Positions 45,541 to 58,518 of a DNA stretch of 64,000 nt are shown piece by piece. Source of the DNA: Ophioderma brevispina (taxonomy: Eukaryota; Echinodermata; Ophiuroidea; Amphilepidida; Ophiodermatidae); the NCBI GenBank assembly GCA_023653785.1, contig JAMKCH010014223.1:1-64000 (forward strand), written 5' to 3'. Both the position numbers and the translations under genes were made by a program. The notes under the pieces are model-generated. The model worked only from the letters and a program-made list of their open reading frames with translations. It made no database searches and was not told the origin of the DNA. Every line of letters begins with the position of its first letter. Position 1 is the first letter of the stretch.

Positions 45541-46375
45541 AAAATTCGAAATTTCAATAAGGCTCCAATTGGCTCGAAAAAAGGGCCCTGTAACAAATTG
45601 TTGTGTGTGCACAATGGAACTAAAACACATGCCCTGTTAGTCATCGAAAACGCAAAATTGCCATAAGCGGAATGCCGTGACAAAAATGTGAACAGCATCT
45701 CGGCTGCGGCCGTTAGATAGAGAGATAGTGTCAAAAAAAATACATTTGAGTATACCAGTGGCAAATGTATCATAATAATATCCAGTGGCCAAAAAATAGT
45801 GCACATGCATGCTCACAATCTGTAAAATGGTAAAACCACGTCCAGGTTTTGTTACAGGTTAATTCACAGCTGTAAACAATAAACCAACTTGGGGAATCAG
45901 TCAGTTCTCCACACTTGGAAAGGGACATGTAACAATTAGTTATTAGTAAGAAAATGTGCACAATGGAACAACAACCACTTGGCACCTATGAAAAATCTGG
46001 AAATGTCAAACACGTAAAAACTTACATAGCGAAAACAGATGCTGAGTCCATGGCAAAAGTTGAAGTATGAAATTCCTAGTGGCAAAATGAGCACCATAAC
46101 TTCATTTATGTAACACCTGACAACCGCATCCGGGATATAACAGGGAATCACAACAATTAGAACAAAATTAATTAGTTGTCCACACTTGAAAAAAAAAAAA
46201 AAAAACATGTAAAAAATACGTTATTGAATGAATATGCTCAAGGATCAAGAACACCAAATGGCAGCCATGAAAATTCTTGAATTGCGAAAACAAAAAGCTT
46301 GCCATATCAAACACCGAATAAGACTGCTGTAGTAGCTAGTGTTATGATCATGCCCAATATCCAGGCCAATCATAA

Positions 46376-46655
46376 ATGATATGCCCGGTGGCAAAATGTC
46401 TATGCCCTGTGGCAAAATTGTTGTATGCCCAGTGCAAAACTCTCATGCCCGTGGCAAACTCTAGGCCAGTGGCAAAAGTCTATGCCCAGTGGCAAAACGT
46501 CTATGCCAGTGGCAAACTGTCTATGCCCAGTGGCAAACTGTCCTGCCGTGCAACTGTCATGCCCAGTGGCAACCTGTCTATGCCCAGTGGCAACTGTCAT
46601 GCCCATGGGCAAAATATCTATGCCCGGTGGCAACATATCTATGCAGTGGCAACAA
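46376..46655 (+). repeat. CCAGTGGCAAA minisatellite, about 14 units
   Basis: Units of 16-23 bases on the pattern CTATGCCCAGTGGCAAACTG. Single diverged copies of the CAGTGGC(A/C)AA core also occur outside, near 44838, 45758, 45782, 46078 and 46960, so the core array probably grew from an older spaced repeat. The 121-, 90- and 77-codon frames across it are Cys-rich artefacts, not a gene. Confidence 0.95.
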
Positions 46656-49528
46656 TGATAGACCATGCTCACGGTCTACAAGTCTGTCAACCATATCTGC
46701 GGCTATACCCGCCGCTATATAAAAAAGTTAAAAACGATTAATAATCGGCCTTCTTGCAAAATAAAATATTGAGACCAGCATTAAACGATGCTCAATAGCT
46801 TGGTACTCATCTCAAATACACTAAATAGTTTACACGTTTAGAGGCTGAAAAATAACAAATGGGGGAAAATGTATACCATTATTTATCAATACCTCCATGA
46901 AAAAACAGGAATAGAACCAATGTAGGCCTACTAGACTATAGGCCCGAAGTCCGCACTCTACCAGTGGCCAAAAAATGGTAGCCATTTGATATTCGTACCT
47001 CAATGACCGATGGCAAGGAAAAGGAATATTCTTGCTACATAATACTCCACAATCTATATGGTGCAACCAAAGTTAGAAAATTAGTAAATTAGTGGTCTTA
47101 GATGGTGCTTTAACGGGATCTAAAGCACACTCCAGTCCATTACTATCCACTGAAAAATAACTATAACCATTTCTATCTAGCTGTAACATACAACATGACT
47201 ACCTGTAAAAAATCATTTTCTGACAAAAAAAACAAAAATATTACATAAACACTCATGTCAATGAGTACCATCAGTCCCGCATTAAGTTATATGTACCCTG
47301 TACGAGAATCATGCTTCGCCAAAAGTGGCTATTAGATGCCAGTGCAATGGTAATATTTCTAAAATGTTTACGATCAACTTGCCCGAAATGCCAGTTCGCT
47401 GTCGCATCGTGCAATTCACATAGCCTATATAAAAACATACGGAATTTCACGACTTTTAAAAAGTATACTTTTTAATTAAAATTACATAGGCTTCTATTCA
47501 GCGACAAAAACCTATTCCTCTTTTGCTAGTATAAGAAAAAAAGAGAGCAAACTCAGATAAACGAACAAGCATTAAGAGAAGAGTAAAAGAAATTTATCAT
47601 CACAATGCATAGGTTTTAAAAAAGGAATTAAGTATCATCGGACTCTACGAGAGTCAATCGGAATAAACTACTAACTCCCTTAATCCAGAAGGGAATCACA
47701 ACGTATAAACTGACCTAAGTATGGGCCATGTAAATTATGTTTTGTGCTGGTGCTGTGAAAAAAAAGACCAGCTTAATATCGTGAATGTAGAACACAGGAA
47801 AAATTCCATCCATGAACCAGCTTTAATAGGTCGGCAATATTCAATTGAGTGTAGGCACCCATGGATTCATCCAAGTAGGCCTACCAGTTAACCACATTTA
47901 CAGCACTATCAAAAACGACCCATGCACTGTGCCAGTAATGCCCAAATCAAAAATAACAGAAATCGCCCTTCACATCTAAAAAACACGAGTAAAATTCAAT
48001 GGTTTCACGGTTCTAATGGACCAACAACTTGTTTCGAAATATTTAACACATGCGAAAGCCACACAACAGTAACATTACCAGCTTCTTCACGTGGCCTGAA
48101 AACCAGACTGAAAAAGTTTTTTAAAAAACCAATTTAATCAGGAAAAGAAAAATCGGAACAACAGAAGCTATAAGAAAAAAGAAATTTATCACCACAGTGA
48201 TTTATTATTCTTCGAAGAAATCTCCATCCAAAGTTCAAAGACATCGTAAGCAAAATGCAACGATGACCTAACTGCAACTGAAACATTAATGTTAATTAAA
48301 ACACTACATATTAAAATCAAAACATAAAAAGTAAGTCAAAGCATGAACATACTAGAGCAAGCTTCCGGCCGATGTATCAAAAAGAAATATTGCGATTGGT
48401 TAAATACAAACAAAAATACCATTTTTCTATTCAAACGAGCCACAGTCACTTGGTACAAACCCACTCAGGAGCAGTTACTTATGGTCGTCTGCATTCATTG
48501 TAAAATATCAAATACGTAATTACATAAATCAGGATGCTTTAGGTCTAATATGAAATCTCTGAAAAAAATGAATCAAGCAAGAGTACAATTGTAAGACACG
48601 AAACTGAGTGATTGTCAACGACTAATAGGTTAACCGATACAAAGATGAAAGGAAATAAAGAGGTTAAAGTATGAAAATACTCATTAGGTCTCTGGACAAA
48701 ACTCTAGAATGAGCAAGCCTCACTTTCCTCATTGTATTTGTACCTTCTAAGTAGCATCTCACAACAAAATCAGAAGTGCATCGAGGTTGATTTGGCATGT
48801 AATTAATATGACGTAATAACTACGCACATATACTTAAAAAGAGATGCATCTTAAGGAATGCCTCCAGAATCAAAGAACACAATCTGTGTCTATTTGAACC
48901 TACTTTGTATACAACTTCAGCTTTTACACGATGATCACTATAAACGTAATATAAATTCGAATAGAAACCTATCATAACACCGAAAAACACCCAAGTGGGG
49001 CCACAAGCGAGTGCCTTCATTTGTATTCCCAAATTACTTCAACAAAAACATGGCTGAAAAAGAAGCTGTATAGAAATATAAGACAAAGTTCCTGCCTGAA
49101 ACAAACACATTAAAAACAAAACACATTTCATGTTTGACTTTATGACTCACAATTGGAGTGTATGTAGGTACCGGAGTCATAAGTCAATACCATACGTACA
49201 GGATCAGAGGAAATGTTAATCTAGCTATGCTACCGATACCCTGGTCATTCATTGGCAACTGGGACATAAGGTATAGGAAAAGAAATAAAGATACTGAAAA
49301 TAAACCGAACGATTAACCAGAAATCGTTAATCCAGTATGTTAACACTATTTGAGTGAAACGTAGTAAAATCAGAAAAAATATGATCAATGACGCCTATGT
49401 ATACATGCATCGTTGTAAAGTGAGGAAACGTAATTGAATGAATAAACACCATACCTAAACTAGTCACAGGAATCAGGTTCTGCACTGAACACAACACATC
49501 ATCAAATCAACATCTACATCAACATTCA

Positions 49529-49565
<37 letters not shown>

Positions 49566-50100
49566 TTAGGAATTTAAAACGGATTACCATAAACGAGAAA
49601 ATGGAAAGGGTATTAATACATTTATATATACATCTGAAGCTCACTGACCGGCATGCATGGCATGGAAGAGATTAAAAAGAAATAAGTGGGATAATCACTT
49701 CTAAATGCTGTGTGGCATACACGCGGATATAACTTTAAAAATACCCCAACAACATCATGTAATAAAACACAGGGGGATTCTCACAACATAGAGGAATGCA
49801 ACAATCATTTCAATGTGTTCAAGAAAACTACGTGAAAGGCATCTGAAATTGAGATGTAGCTTCAATGGGATAGGACTCCCTACGTTAATCTTCGAAACAG
49901 TTACATCTTTCTTACCCGGACGCCATGCTACTCATAGCGCCTCAGCGCGGTGAATTTAGGAACAACACAACACGGGTGTGAATATAAAGGTCAACAATAC
50001 ATCGAAGGAAGTCTATCATTTCCATGCAGCTGAAAAGCATGCATCCATATAATCAGGCCGAAAAAACACTACGAAATCACGGGGTTCGATACGAGAAATT
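46656..50100. other. Non-coding interior with (CAT)n
   Basis: A-rich on the plus strand. A CAT/ATC triplet repeat of about 12 units is at 49528-49563. No frame above 78 codons and no domain. Confidence 0.6.
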
Positions 50101-50235
50101 TTAACATGCGGTCTTGCGGCGTCTCGGAAAACGATCAGTAACCATCACCCTCGGAGTCCCCTCACACACGCGACACCGCACCAACATATCTTCCCTACGT
50201 AATACCCCATGCTATCGTTAGAAAAGTTATTACCT

Positions 50236-51705
50236 CCCGTGTGGAAAGATGTTTAGGTTTCGACTTTCTCATAATCAAATAGATTAATTTCAAAAAGTAC
50301 TCTTTTTAAACTAATGTTTTTATGGAGCGATTTCAATACACAATAAGTGATTAGTGGAATTGAAGTCTTGCCCATAAGAAAGTGTTTTAGTGCTGCCCTT
50401 AACTTTCATAAAACAGGCGATCAAAGATACTCTTAAAAGCAGACTCTTTTGGTAACGGTCATTATATTTCCCCAATGAGGTGTTGGAATTCACTTTTCGG
50501 CGAAAAAAAAATCGCGTTCCCACTCGACTTAAGTTAAGAAATTTCGCATGACACGGTGATTTTATGAAATGTCTCCATTTAAAAATTCAGGTGCCCTCTT
50601 TTTGATTGATTTTTTTGGATTTCTTCCCTCAAATCTCCATTCCTCATGGCGCAAATAATGACACTCCCTCCAATGCATTTTTTTTAAATTGTAGCTTTCT
50701 TGTATTTGTTGTGTTAAGGCTTCCGATTCGATTATACGCGAACTGTTGAATTTGTTTCATTTTAATGACAAAAAAATAGTAAATAACACAAATTAGAACG
50801 TTTGGAACTACTTCTCTACTGCACACTCGGTTGTGATAAAACTTTCCTGAAGTTCGTGGTACCTGTAGTGTAGCACATTTCAACAAAGCACGCCCATACA
50901 ACATAGCGAGAACATTAAAACTATGTAACTGTACGGCCCTGTGCGACGTGTCATTTCGTAGCAGTCTCAACAGATATAATCTAAGACACCCAGATAGTGT
51001 TATGGCTAGCGGTATGTTTGTGAATAATAATAAGAAATATATATAGGTTTTGGGTTTCTAGAATTAATTCTCATCACCAACCGTCTACAACGAATAGATC
51101 ATAATGCATTCTAGAATTAGATTAGAATTGATAAAATAAGAGCCAAAATATAGCCTTTTACATGGCTATTCCTAGAATGGCAACCATGAATAAGTACTTC
51201 TTGAAAATCTAATATTACAAATACACAGAAAGACTACAATGTTGTTCGATTTTTTTTAATAGTTACTTCTATTATATTGAAGCTTATTGAACATTAAAAA
51301 TGTAAATCGACTATTGGGTGCAGTATTTATAGTTCCTATAAATAACTCTTACCCCATTGCAGTGTAGGGATGCGAGTTCCCATGTCTTACAAGAAACCCA
51401 AAAAACACCGCTTTTAAATCTTTTCTCAAAACGGTGAAATTGAGTGGTGAAAATTATTATATACAATCTTGGATAGGTCTTAATAAAAAAATTATATGCA
51501 TACAATTCAAACTTTCTTTACGCTCATTTTTGAGAACATATTTGTCACCAATTTTTCGGGACGGAATCTGAAGTAGATCAGATCTCAATTATTCTGTACA
51601 TGCACGCGTTTTTCTGTAGGAGCTTCTGTAGGACATCCTCGTCATTCGGACATTGTCTTGGTTTCTCTACATCGTTACTGCATTTCTCACGCGTGTTATG
51701 TATAG
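50236..51705. other. Non-coding stretch
   Basis: AT-rich. A 108-codon minus frame (50644-50970) has no recognisable domain. TTCTAGAATTA occurs in inverted and direct forms near 51057 and 51110. No supported gene. Confidence 0.55.
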
Positions 51706-51893
51706 GATAAGGCATGAGGGAGTGCATCGGGGATATTAATTGCAGATTGACGCAGAATTAATACATATTAGCGGGGCCACTGTAAGCACGAGCGCTTTAG
51801 CGCTAGTGCTCACAGTGGCACCGCTTATATGACTTTATAATGCGTCAAAGCATGCAATTATATCCCCGAATGCACTCCACTCGTGACCTTATC
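51706..51893. mobile_element. 188-bp near-perfect palindrome, hairpin MITE-like
   Basis: Outer ends GATAAGG and CCTTATC, centre AGCGCT-TT-AGCGCT at 51791-51804. Arms pair almost throughout: GAGTGCAT..CGGGGATAT with ATATCCCCG..ATGCACTC, TGACGCA with TGCGTCA, and GCCACTGT with CACAGTGGC. There is almost no loop. Such self-complementary units are common MITE remnants; no target duplication was identified, so origin by fold-back replication is possible. Confidence 0.92.
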
Positions 51894-53225
51894 TGTCATA
51901 AAACCACCATGAGAATTATTTTATACACTCATCAAAACATAAAATACGTATAAACAACTATTTTCTAATATATTTTGGATGCTTTAAAAATTTTTAAACT
52001 AGAAATCATTTAGTCACGAATATTTCCACAACACGGGGGGTTGACTAACAATAAAGCAGCAAAGCACCGTGAGAGATAGGTGTGAAAAGTTTATTACAAT
52101 GTCGTAGTGATGAAACGTTCGATGAGTTACCGCTAAATAATAGGTTAGCTGTTTGACATATTGCCATGCTATGATTACAATGGAACGTAGCAATTACGCA
52201 TTAGTAATATTACTCACCAATCGGATTGGATGAATAAGCGCAGTGATTTACATGCTGATAATAGTCTGATCGTATCGCATTATTGTATTAGGTCAAATCC
52301 GGGCGTTATTTTTTTACAAAGCAGATTTTAAAAATAAAACCAATGGTAGGACCTACTGCCTATAGTTGGTGGTTTTTTAACACCATCAGAAATAGATGTG
52401 CTATTTTAGAGGTATTAGACTCTGTCGGGAGTATCAATATGCATAGTCTGGTAAGGCCCGTGACTGGTACAGCATGTGTTCGCGGGCAGCCCAAACCCCA
52501 CCTCCACGTGGAACCAGAGGATCGCCCAGGCTACCAGTGTTCGGTCCCAGACACGGTTTAATGATCGGAATGGATAGGCCTACAGTGTCGTCCCAGCCCG
52601 AGTTTATAGCTTGAATTCACCAGCGACGACTTCAGCTTGGATGCGAGGCGGGAGACGGTCTAGGAGTTCCCGGCGACTCGCGCTTGATCGCGGCCGAGAC
52701 GCCTGGGTGAACTACGGGGTACATAGTGGTATTGGCCCTTGAAGCCTAGCATTGCAACCAGCTCTGTTATTACCAGCACTCTGACGCTTGGAATTCCACC
52801 GACTATAGAGCTTGGACGTGAAACAGGGGTTGGAGAAGTCTAGGTGAACAGGCTGGTGGCTCGTAAAGGCAAGTTTCTTTTGTTGACGTGAGGTTTTCCA
52901 CGGTCAGCAGTAACACCATGTATCCCACTATGGCATTGAAATGAATAGTATGACGCTAATGACTATTATTGACTGTATTGTAACTGGCGCACATAGCCAT
53001 TGTGCTGGAAAGCGCAATTCATACCAAACAAACAAACAACACAACCTCAAATCTGATTCTTTCCCCGTTCATGCCGTTTGTTAAAGCCACATACCCTGGG
53101 AGGTTGTGGTAACGAACGTTCTGGCCTTGGTAATATTGCCTGACCATGGCAAGTGAAACTGTTAAAGCCCCCCACTTTCATTTGAGGGGGAAGTCAACAA
53201 TGCTGGCGTTCTATTATTAATTCTA
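51894..53225. other. Non-coding stretch
   Basis: 52430-52720 is more GC-rich than its surroundings, with a 72-codon plus frame (52343-52561) that has no domain. No CpG-island or promoter claim can be made by eye. Confidence 0.5.
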
Positions 53226-53345
53226 TGTTTAATAATGCACGCTTGATATGAATCCCTGTTAATGCACGCATGCATATTTAAATGTGTCTAATGCACGCAT
53301 GCATATTCAAATGGGTTCATAATGCACGAATGATTATTAATGTGC
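53226..53345 (+). repeat. TAATGCACGCATGCATATT minisatellite, four units
   Basis: Four units of about 27-32 bases, each opening TAATGCACG, near 53232, 53260, 53290 and 53321. The inner ATGCATATTTAAAT resembles POU-type octamer sites. An inverted GCGTGCATTCGCG follows at 53351. Confidence 0.9.
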
Positions 53346-56300
53346 CGTTAAGCGTGCATTCGCGAAGTATAATTGTCACGCGGAAAAATCCAAAGAAAAA
53401 CCAACTCGAAACACTTGATTTAGTGGTTGATTTAAAATACACGTGAAGCAGTGGTGCCACCAGAATCTCAGGGGGGCAGGGGACTAATGTCTTTATCCCA
53501 CTCCCCTATACGTTTCTCTCTATTTGCTCTGTCTTTCACCCTTGGTACCTATGTGAAATGGTGAGGATTATCAATTTGAACAGTGAGTACTAATATGGAA
53601 CAAACTGTCCTGTCACTAAGAAGATGAGTTAAAACAGTGCTTCGACTGGTTTGAGGAATGTATTGTAAGTAGTTTGGTATTCAAGAAAAAATAAATGATA
53701 CAAAAACATCCGTTCAATTGGCAAAGGGACAAGCGTATACATTCCAAAATTGTACTTGAAATTGTGCAGCGCGTTACATGCTATCATGACCAAGATCAGT
53801 TTAAAAGCAATGTTCTTTTTAAAATGGCATCAACTTTCATGGACCCCTTTCAATATCGGACTGCAGATAAGATGTTCGCGAAAAATATCACAAATTGACT
53901 AATGTTCACAGAATTCCGGGTGCATATTGAATGAAGGGTAAATATTTTTACAAATCAGTGACTCGGACTCATGCTCAAAACTTTTTCGCAATATTACTTG
54001 ATTCCAATTACGCTAAATATAATCTTTTTAAAAATTCGGCATAGGCATATATAATTTGTGTTAAAAGTTAATATGAAAGGTTGTCTGACAAAGCGGTACG
54101 GAAATGAATCTTACCTTAAAAGCACAGGTGACTATTCTCGGCTTGGTAAGTCATGGCGTCAAGCTTATGATATGAAGGTATTTAATTCCGTTCAGGGAAA
54201 ACCTAAAGTTCACGCAACCCTTTGGACCACGGTTCACATAGCACTAATGATGTTTGTCTATCAAAAAAAAAATTTTGATTTATCAAATGTAAATATGGGG
54301 GGGGGGGTCTAAAGAAAGTTTAGAAATGTTTTCTTTGACAACATTTTTGTTACAATGTTTCAAAATGCCTTTTCTTTATGTAACTTTGTATTGGTTAGAT
54401 AACATATACGACAATCAACCCATAAACACATTCTTTTCTTATAAAAGTCATTTGTTAAAGACATTAAAACATTATAAAATTTTCCTTTGTAAAAACATTA
54501 ATGGCCAAATGTTTTATTTGCTCGTAAGTAATTTTGAAGACATTAAAATACTTCACGAATAAGTTGGTTCAATTATAAATATGAGTATCGAATGGTTGAC
54601 TTTTAATGGTGGATTTAGGTACCCACAAAACCGATCTTCCATTTATAGGACTCTTGCTTCGTGAGGTTTTATTACAGGGCGTTAAATGGATACCTGGTGT
54701 GTCCGCCAGTGTGTACTTTAGTTATATCAACATTATGTGGTTAAATCACAAAAAGCGTATTTTATTTGCCTCCTTAATATACTTCGCATCGGTTAAGTAT
54801 GTTAATTTACAGGTCGAAACTATACCAGGTCTTTGAATCTAGTGGTTGGTTTTGCAGGCGCAAAAAAGCATTTAAATGCAGGTAAGGGACGTTGGGGATA
54901 TACAGGGTGTCACATTTAAAAAATGTGCAAGACAAAGCGCACTCGTTGGAGATGAAAAACAAGAAAAATAGTGACGTAATATTTAATCCACATACCAAAT
55001 GATGTCTTGGCTTTTTAAATTACCGTTTACAGCATCCAATTCGGTGGTTTGACAATCCATAGATATGACAAATATTATAAGCAGAGGGCGATATCTTCTC
55101 TCGGTCGGTACCAATGTGCAACTTTTCACAGAATGGGAAAATAATGGTGATAGTTGATAGGGCTTATTGATTTATTAAGAGGTAAAGCAGACCTAAAAAT
55201 GAAAAGAGAAAGAGGTCAAGTGGAAAGGGGGGGTGACTAAGTGATTCTTGGACCCCTTACACCTTTCTCGCAATTCAATCTTTGCTTTGGTTACCTGCCC
55301 ATGTGTCTTTCTGTAAAAGGCTGTGCCACTCTCTCGGCGCTTTTAATTCATAATAGTCAGTGCAATTTTAATTGGTTACTAGAATATGTTATTTGTATTT
55401 TCAATTTACTTCAATGGAAAAGAAAGTGCATTTTCCGCAGAACTCTTTTTTTAAGAGCATGAATTATTTAGGCAAGATGTGCAATGATAATGTTTGATAA
55501 GTTGTTTTCAGATTGAGCCCTTGTTGCTATATTTTATGTTCTTTACTTATTCATGAAGTCATTTTTAGAATGTTACAGAGAAAATAGAAACATTGATTGA
55601 AGGCAACAAGTAAAAAAAAAAAAAGATCAAGCATATAACTGTGTGGTGTGGTTGAATTCTTAGTCAAATCAAATAAATGTGTTTATCACCATTGCATTAC
55701 TATGCATGATTCGATTGTGGGTAAGTTATCCCATCTGTGAAAGTTGGCACAAGTGTATTTACCCTATCTAGGAACCCCTGATTCGTCATATATCTCTGGA
55801 TGCAAACAACCAAATCGGATGCTTGTAAACGGTATTCAAAACAGCCAAGGCTGTTAATTTATGAACATGATGTAAAATATAACGTCCTACACTTTTTACT
55901 TGTTTTCATCGCCAACGAGGGTGCCATCGTTGCCTCTCCCCGTGCACCATTTTTTGGTGGACACCCTGTATAATGTGCTGAAAAACACCTGCAGAGCAAC
56001 CTCAAGAACCATCCCATCACAAAAATAAACAAAGCAACGGGCCTATATTTTTCGATCAGTTGTTTATCACTTTTGAAATACAGGCAAATAACTCTGAGTC
56101 CGTCATTAGGTAAAGATGGTACTCAGTCAATTGGGGCTAAAATCGGAGCTAAATCGATTCTATAAAATCAGAATATGACCCGGTTATATCGAGATTTAAA
56201 ATTATATTTAAAGATCAAGAAAAACAAATAAACGCATGACAGTCGACACAGATTTAGTGAGTATTATTAAAAGTTCTCTAACAGAAGTATATCGAAAAGG

Positions 56301-56572
56301 AATTAAGATCAAGATTGAAACATTCTTACTGAGTTTTTCATCTTCATATTTTTTAATTCTTAATTTTCATGCGTTTGAAAAAAATCTTATTTTTTTTAGT
56401 CGGTTTTTCAGTGAGACTCTGGGACTCTAAATAATATAACAGTTACGGTAACTTACGTAATTGGATGAAGAAAAGGGTTATTTTGACGCATGGTACGCGA
56501 TTAATTTCAATATGAAGTCTTAAAGCATTGTATTTCACACCCGTTCCACTTTTTAAATATATGAAAAAATAT
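53346..56572. other. Non-coding stretch, no gene recognised
   Basis: Several plus-strand frames of 67-84 codons (53695-53898, 54058-54312, 54326-54562, 54606-54836) sit close together in different frames. I recognise no domain and see no splice-site framing, so a decayed gene is possible but unsupported. A poly(A) run is near 55611. Confidence 0.5.
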
Positions 56573-56871
56573 TCATTCAGCCGATTTTCCCCTGAGCATG
56601 GTAAGACAAAAAACTGCAATGTTTATTAGCTCTGGGGTCATGGGGTTGTACGCAGTATAGAGGATGGGGTTACAGTAGTGTAAAGATCGACTTCTACAAA
56701 AAAACATACTTTCGTTGCTCCTCGTGAAAAACGTCTGTCTTGTTGTGGAAGTATGGTCAACGATAACGTTGTCACTTCTGTCGATGAGTTCACATGTTAG
56801 GCTGGAACCATGTTGACTTCTCTCACGCATCAGCTATTGTTAAATAATTTCCATTTGGGAAGAATCTAGAG

Positions 56872-57102
56872 TCAGTGTTTGCACAGTGCGTCTTGAATAT
56901 GACATTGCGATTCGGACCAATTGGTCCACAACCTGCCGCCAATAGGATGGCGAAAAGCTCCATCAAGCTGCTGTTGTTGTCTACCCGATGGCGTCACTCT
57001 GAATAAACCATTTCTCATGTTTACTGCAGGAGCCAGCAGCAGATGTGTGTGATACGTCCGTGTGACTTCACATAGGAGACAAAGAAGCACGACTAGAATC
57101 AT
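56872..57102 (-). CDS. Weak candidate secreted-protein exon, hypothetical
   Basis: The 76-codon frame starts MILVVLLCLLCEV, a plausible signal peptide, then a basic and Gln-rich middle (SGRQQQQLDG) and a WSESQCHIQDALCKH end before a stop. An 85-codon minus frame at 56573-56830 follows in another frame and could be the rest after a frameshift or intron; it contains Cys residues and NPILYTAYNP, which recalls the last helix of rhodopsin-type receptors but without the rest of that fold. No promoter, polyadenylation signal or splice sites were tied to it, and the start context is weak. Chance remains likely. Confidence 0.15.
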   Translation of the reverse strand: MILVVLLCLLCEVTRTYHTHLLLAPAVNMRNGLFRVTPSGRQQQQLDGAFRHPIGGRLWTNWSESQCHIQDALCKH

Positions 57103-57109
57103 GTAATGA

Positions 57110-58515
57110 TTGAGTTGGGTTGTCCTGACAATTCTTGGGTAGAAAAAAAGAAAATTAAGTCATTATTACCAGGCTGATCTTCGGCGTGTTGGTGCTGAAT
57201 AATTGCTTTATACGACTAACGATCTACATTACAATACAAAAAACATTCGTAAAACAACTCAAATTTTTCCGATATTCAATATACTGATTATCTGAGTTAA
57301 GAACTAAAAGGAGTACATTTTGAAAATTATCCCAACCCGTTGAATCACTGCGGACACCCCCCTATCTCAGTTGTGAATTTTGTCGATATGTCATGAACTT
57401 TACTATATAGATGTTCCTACATTTTTCGATAGCAGGAATTCATTATATGGGAGAATAAGACGACTTACTATTTGTAATTAGGATATACTACTTTGTGTCA
57501 TATTCACGCATGTGATCCACCAATGTATTTGTGATAATTTTTAAAAAAGTTATAAAAACCCCTAATATTTTGGCAGCGTAAAATAATTTTGGGCTTTTAA
57601 TTTTGAGCCATTTTAAGGGAATCTGGGGTCGCCCGGCCCTGATAAGGGCTGAGGCAGACTGACAGAATCTGCAACGAAGACAGGTAGACTTGAAAGACTA
57701 AGAGCGACCAAAGGGGACAGAAGAGAGAATGAGGAGTGACTTGACACAATTGTTGCGAACATTCATCATCATCTCATGTTGGCTCCGAACCATCTCGACA
57801 GTCTTTGTCCATGTCATATTTAAGGTCCATGGGACCCGATCGTTAATAGTCTCATCCCCAGAACTCCAGATTTTACCGGAGTGGTCGAAATTTGGTATCA
57901 GAAGAAGCTCTTTTTCTCATTTCCTGTGGATCTTAGGGATAACGGATGTTTGGTTTGGGAGTTATGAGCTAAGTGTACTCCAGGTAGTCGACAAACATAT
58001 GGGGCTCACAAAATCACGTTTATAGCTGTCAAACGGATTGAAATATCGGCGCGAAACTCTACAGATGGGGGTTTTGGGACGGTTCATCTATCAGATGAAA
58101 CCTTTATATATGAAATCGGACTATCCCCTTTAAGCCTACTGCTCTGCGTACATGTGATTGAACGAATGTGGAAACGAATCTAGCACAGTATGTATAAAGT
58201 TACCTTGACGAAATGTTGTGTTGTGTTTCCTTGCAATGAGTTTAGGCTTGATATAGGCCAACAGTGATTTCTACTGAGGTCACATACAGGAACGGATGAG
58301 TCCTCTGGTCGCTGATAACAACAACTCGGTTTGACTTGGAATTGCAAAAAGAAAATAACATGGCATCAGTCAAATCGGTAATATATTTTTAAAACTTATA
58401 CCTATTGCCACAGAACCACAAGTGGCGTAATATCCGAACAGTTTATCTTTTCTACAATAAAGAAACAATGATAGTATTTGATATCTTCGCAATTCTTATG
58501 ACTTGGCCGTATACT
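57110..58515. other. Non-coding stretch
   Basis: 57830-57940 has a weak match to the dispersed repeat at 8040-8130. CCTTTAA near 58128 resembles a TTAA-element end, without a matching partner upstream. No gene. Confidence 0.5.
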
Positions 58516-58518
58516 AGC

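Larger units (their letters stand above)
44370..50235 (+). mobile_element. Long copy of the X-to-Y bounded unknown element
   Basis: X at 44370-44510 and Y at 50102-50232, about 5.9 kb, no recognisable protein. X here has clean stems: TTCGCG/CGCGAA, TATCGGG/CCCGATA, AGGCAGC/GCTGCCT. An LTR reading is also possible: Y plus X (44245-44510) as one LTR, with partial LTRs at 43806 and 50102; TG-CA ends and a primer site were not found. A Helitron is another option given tandem joins, but a CTRR end was not found. Contains a minisatellite, C runs and a CAT repeat. Confidence 0.5.

Noticed and set aside
45341..45806. Poly-Pro and poly-Gly frames on both strands
   Set aside because: Result of the poly(C) tract.
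46376..46741. 121-codon Cys-rich frame
   Set aside because: It is the CCAGTGGCAAA minisatellite read through; units vary in length and shift frame.
56573..56830. Seven-transmembrane receptor suggested by NPILYTAYNP
   Set aside because: One short motif without any other helix of the fold; chance is likely.
57590..58132. A TTAA-bounded element from TTTTAAGGG to CCCCTTTAA
   Set aside because: The two ends are not inverted copies of each other beyond a few bases.
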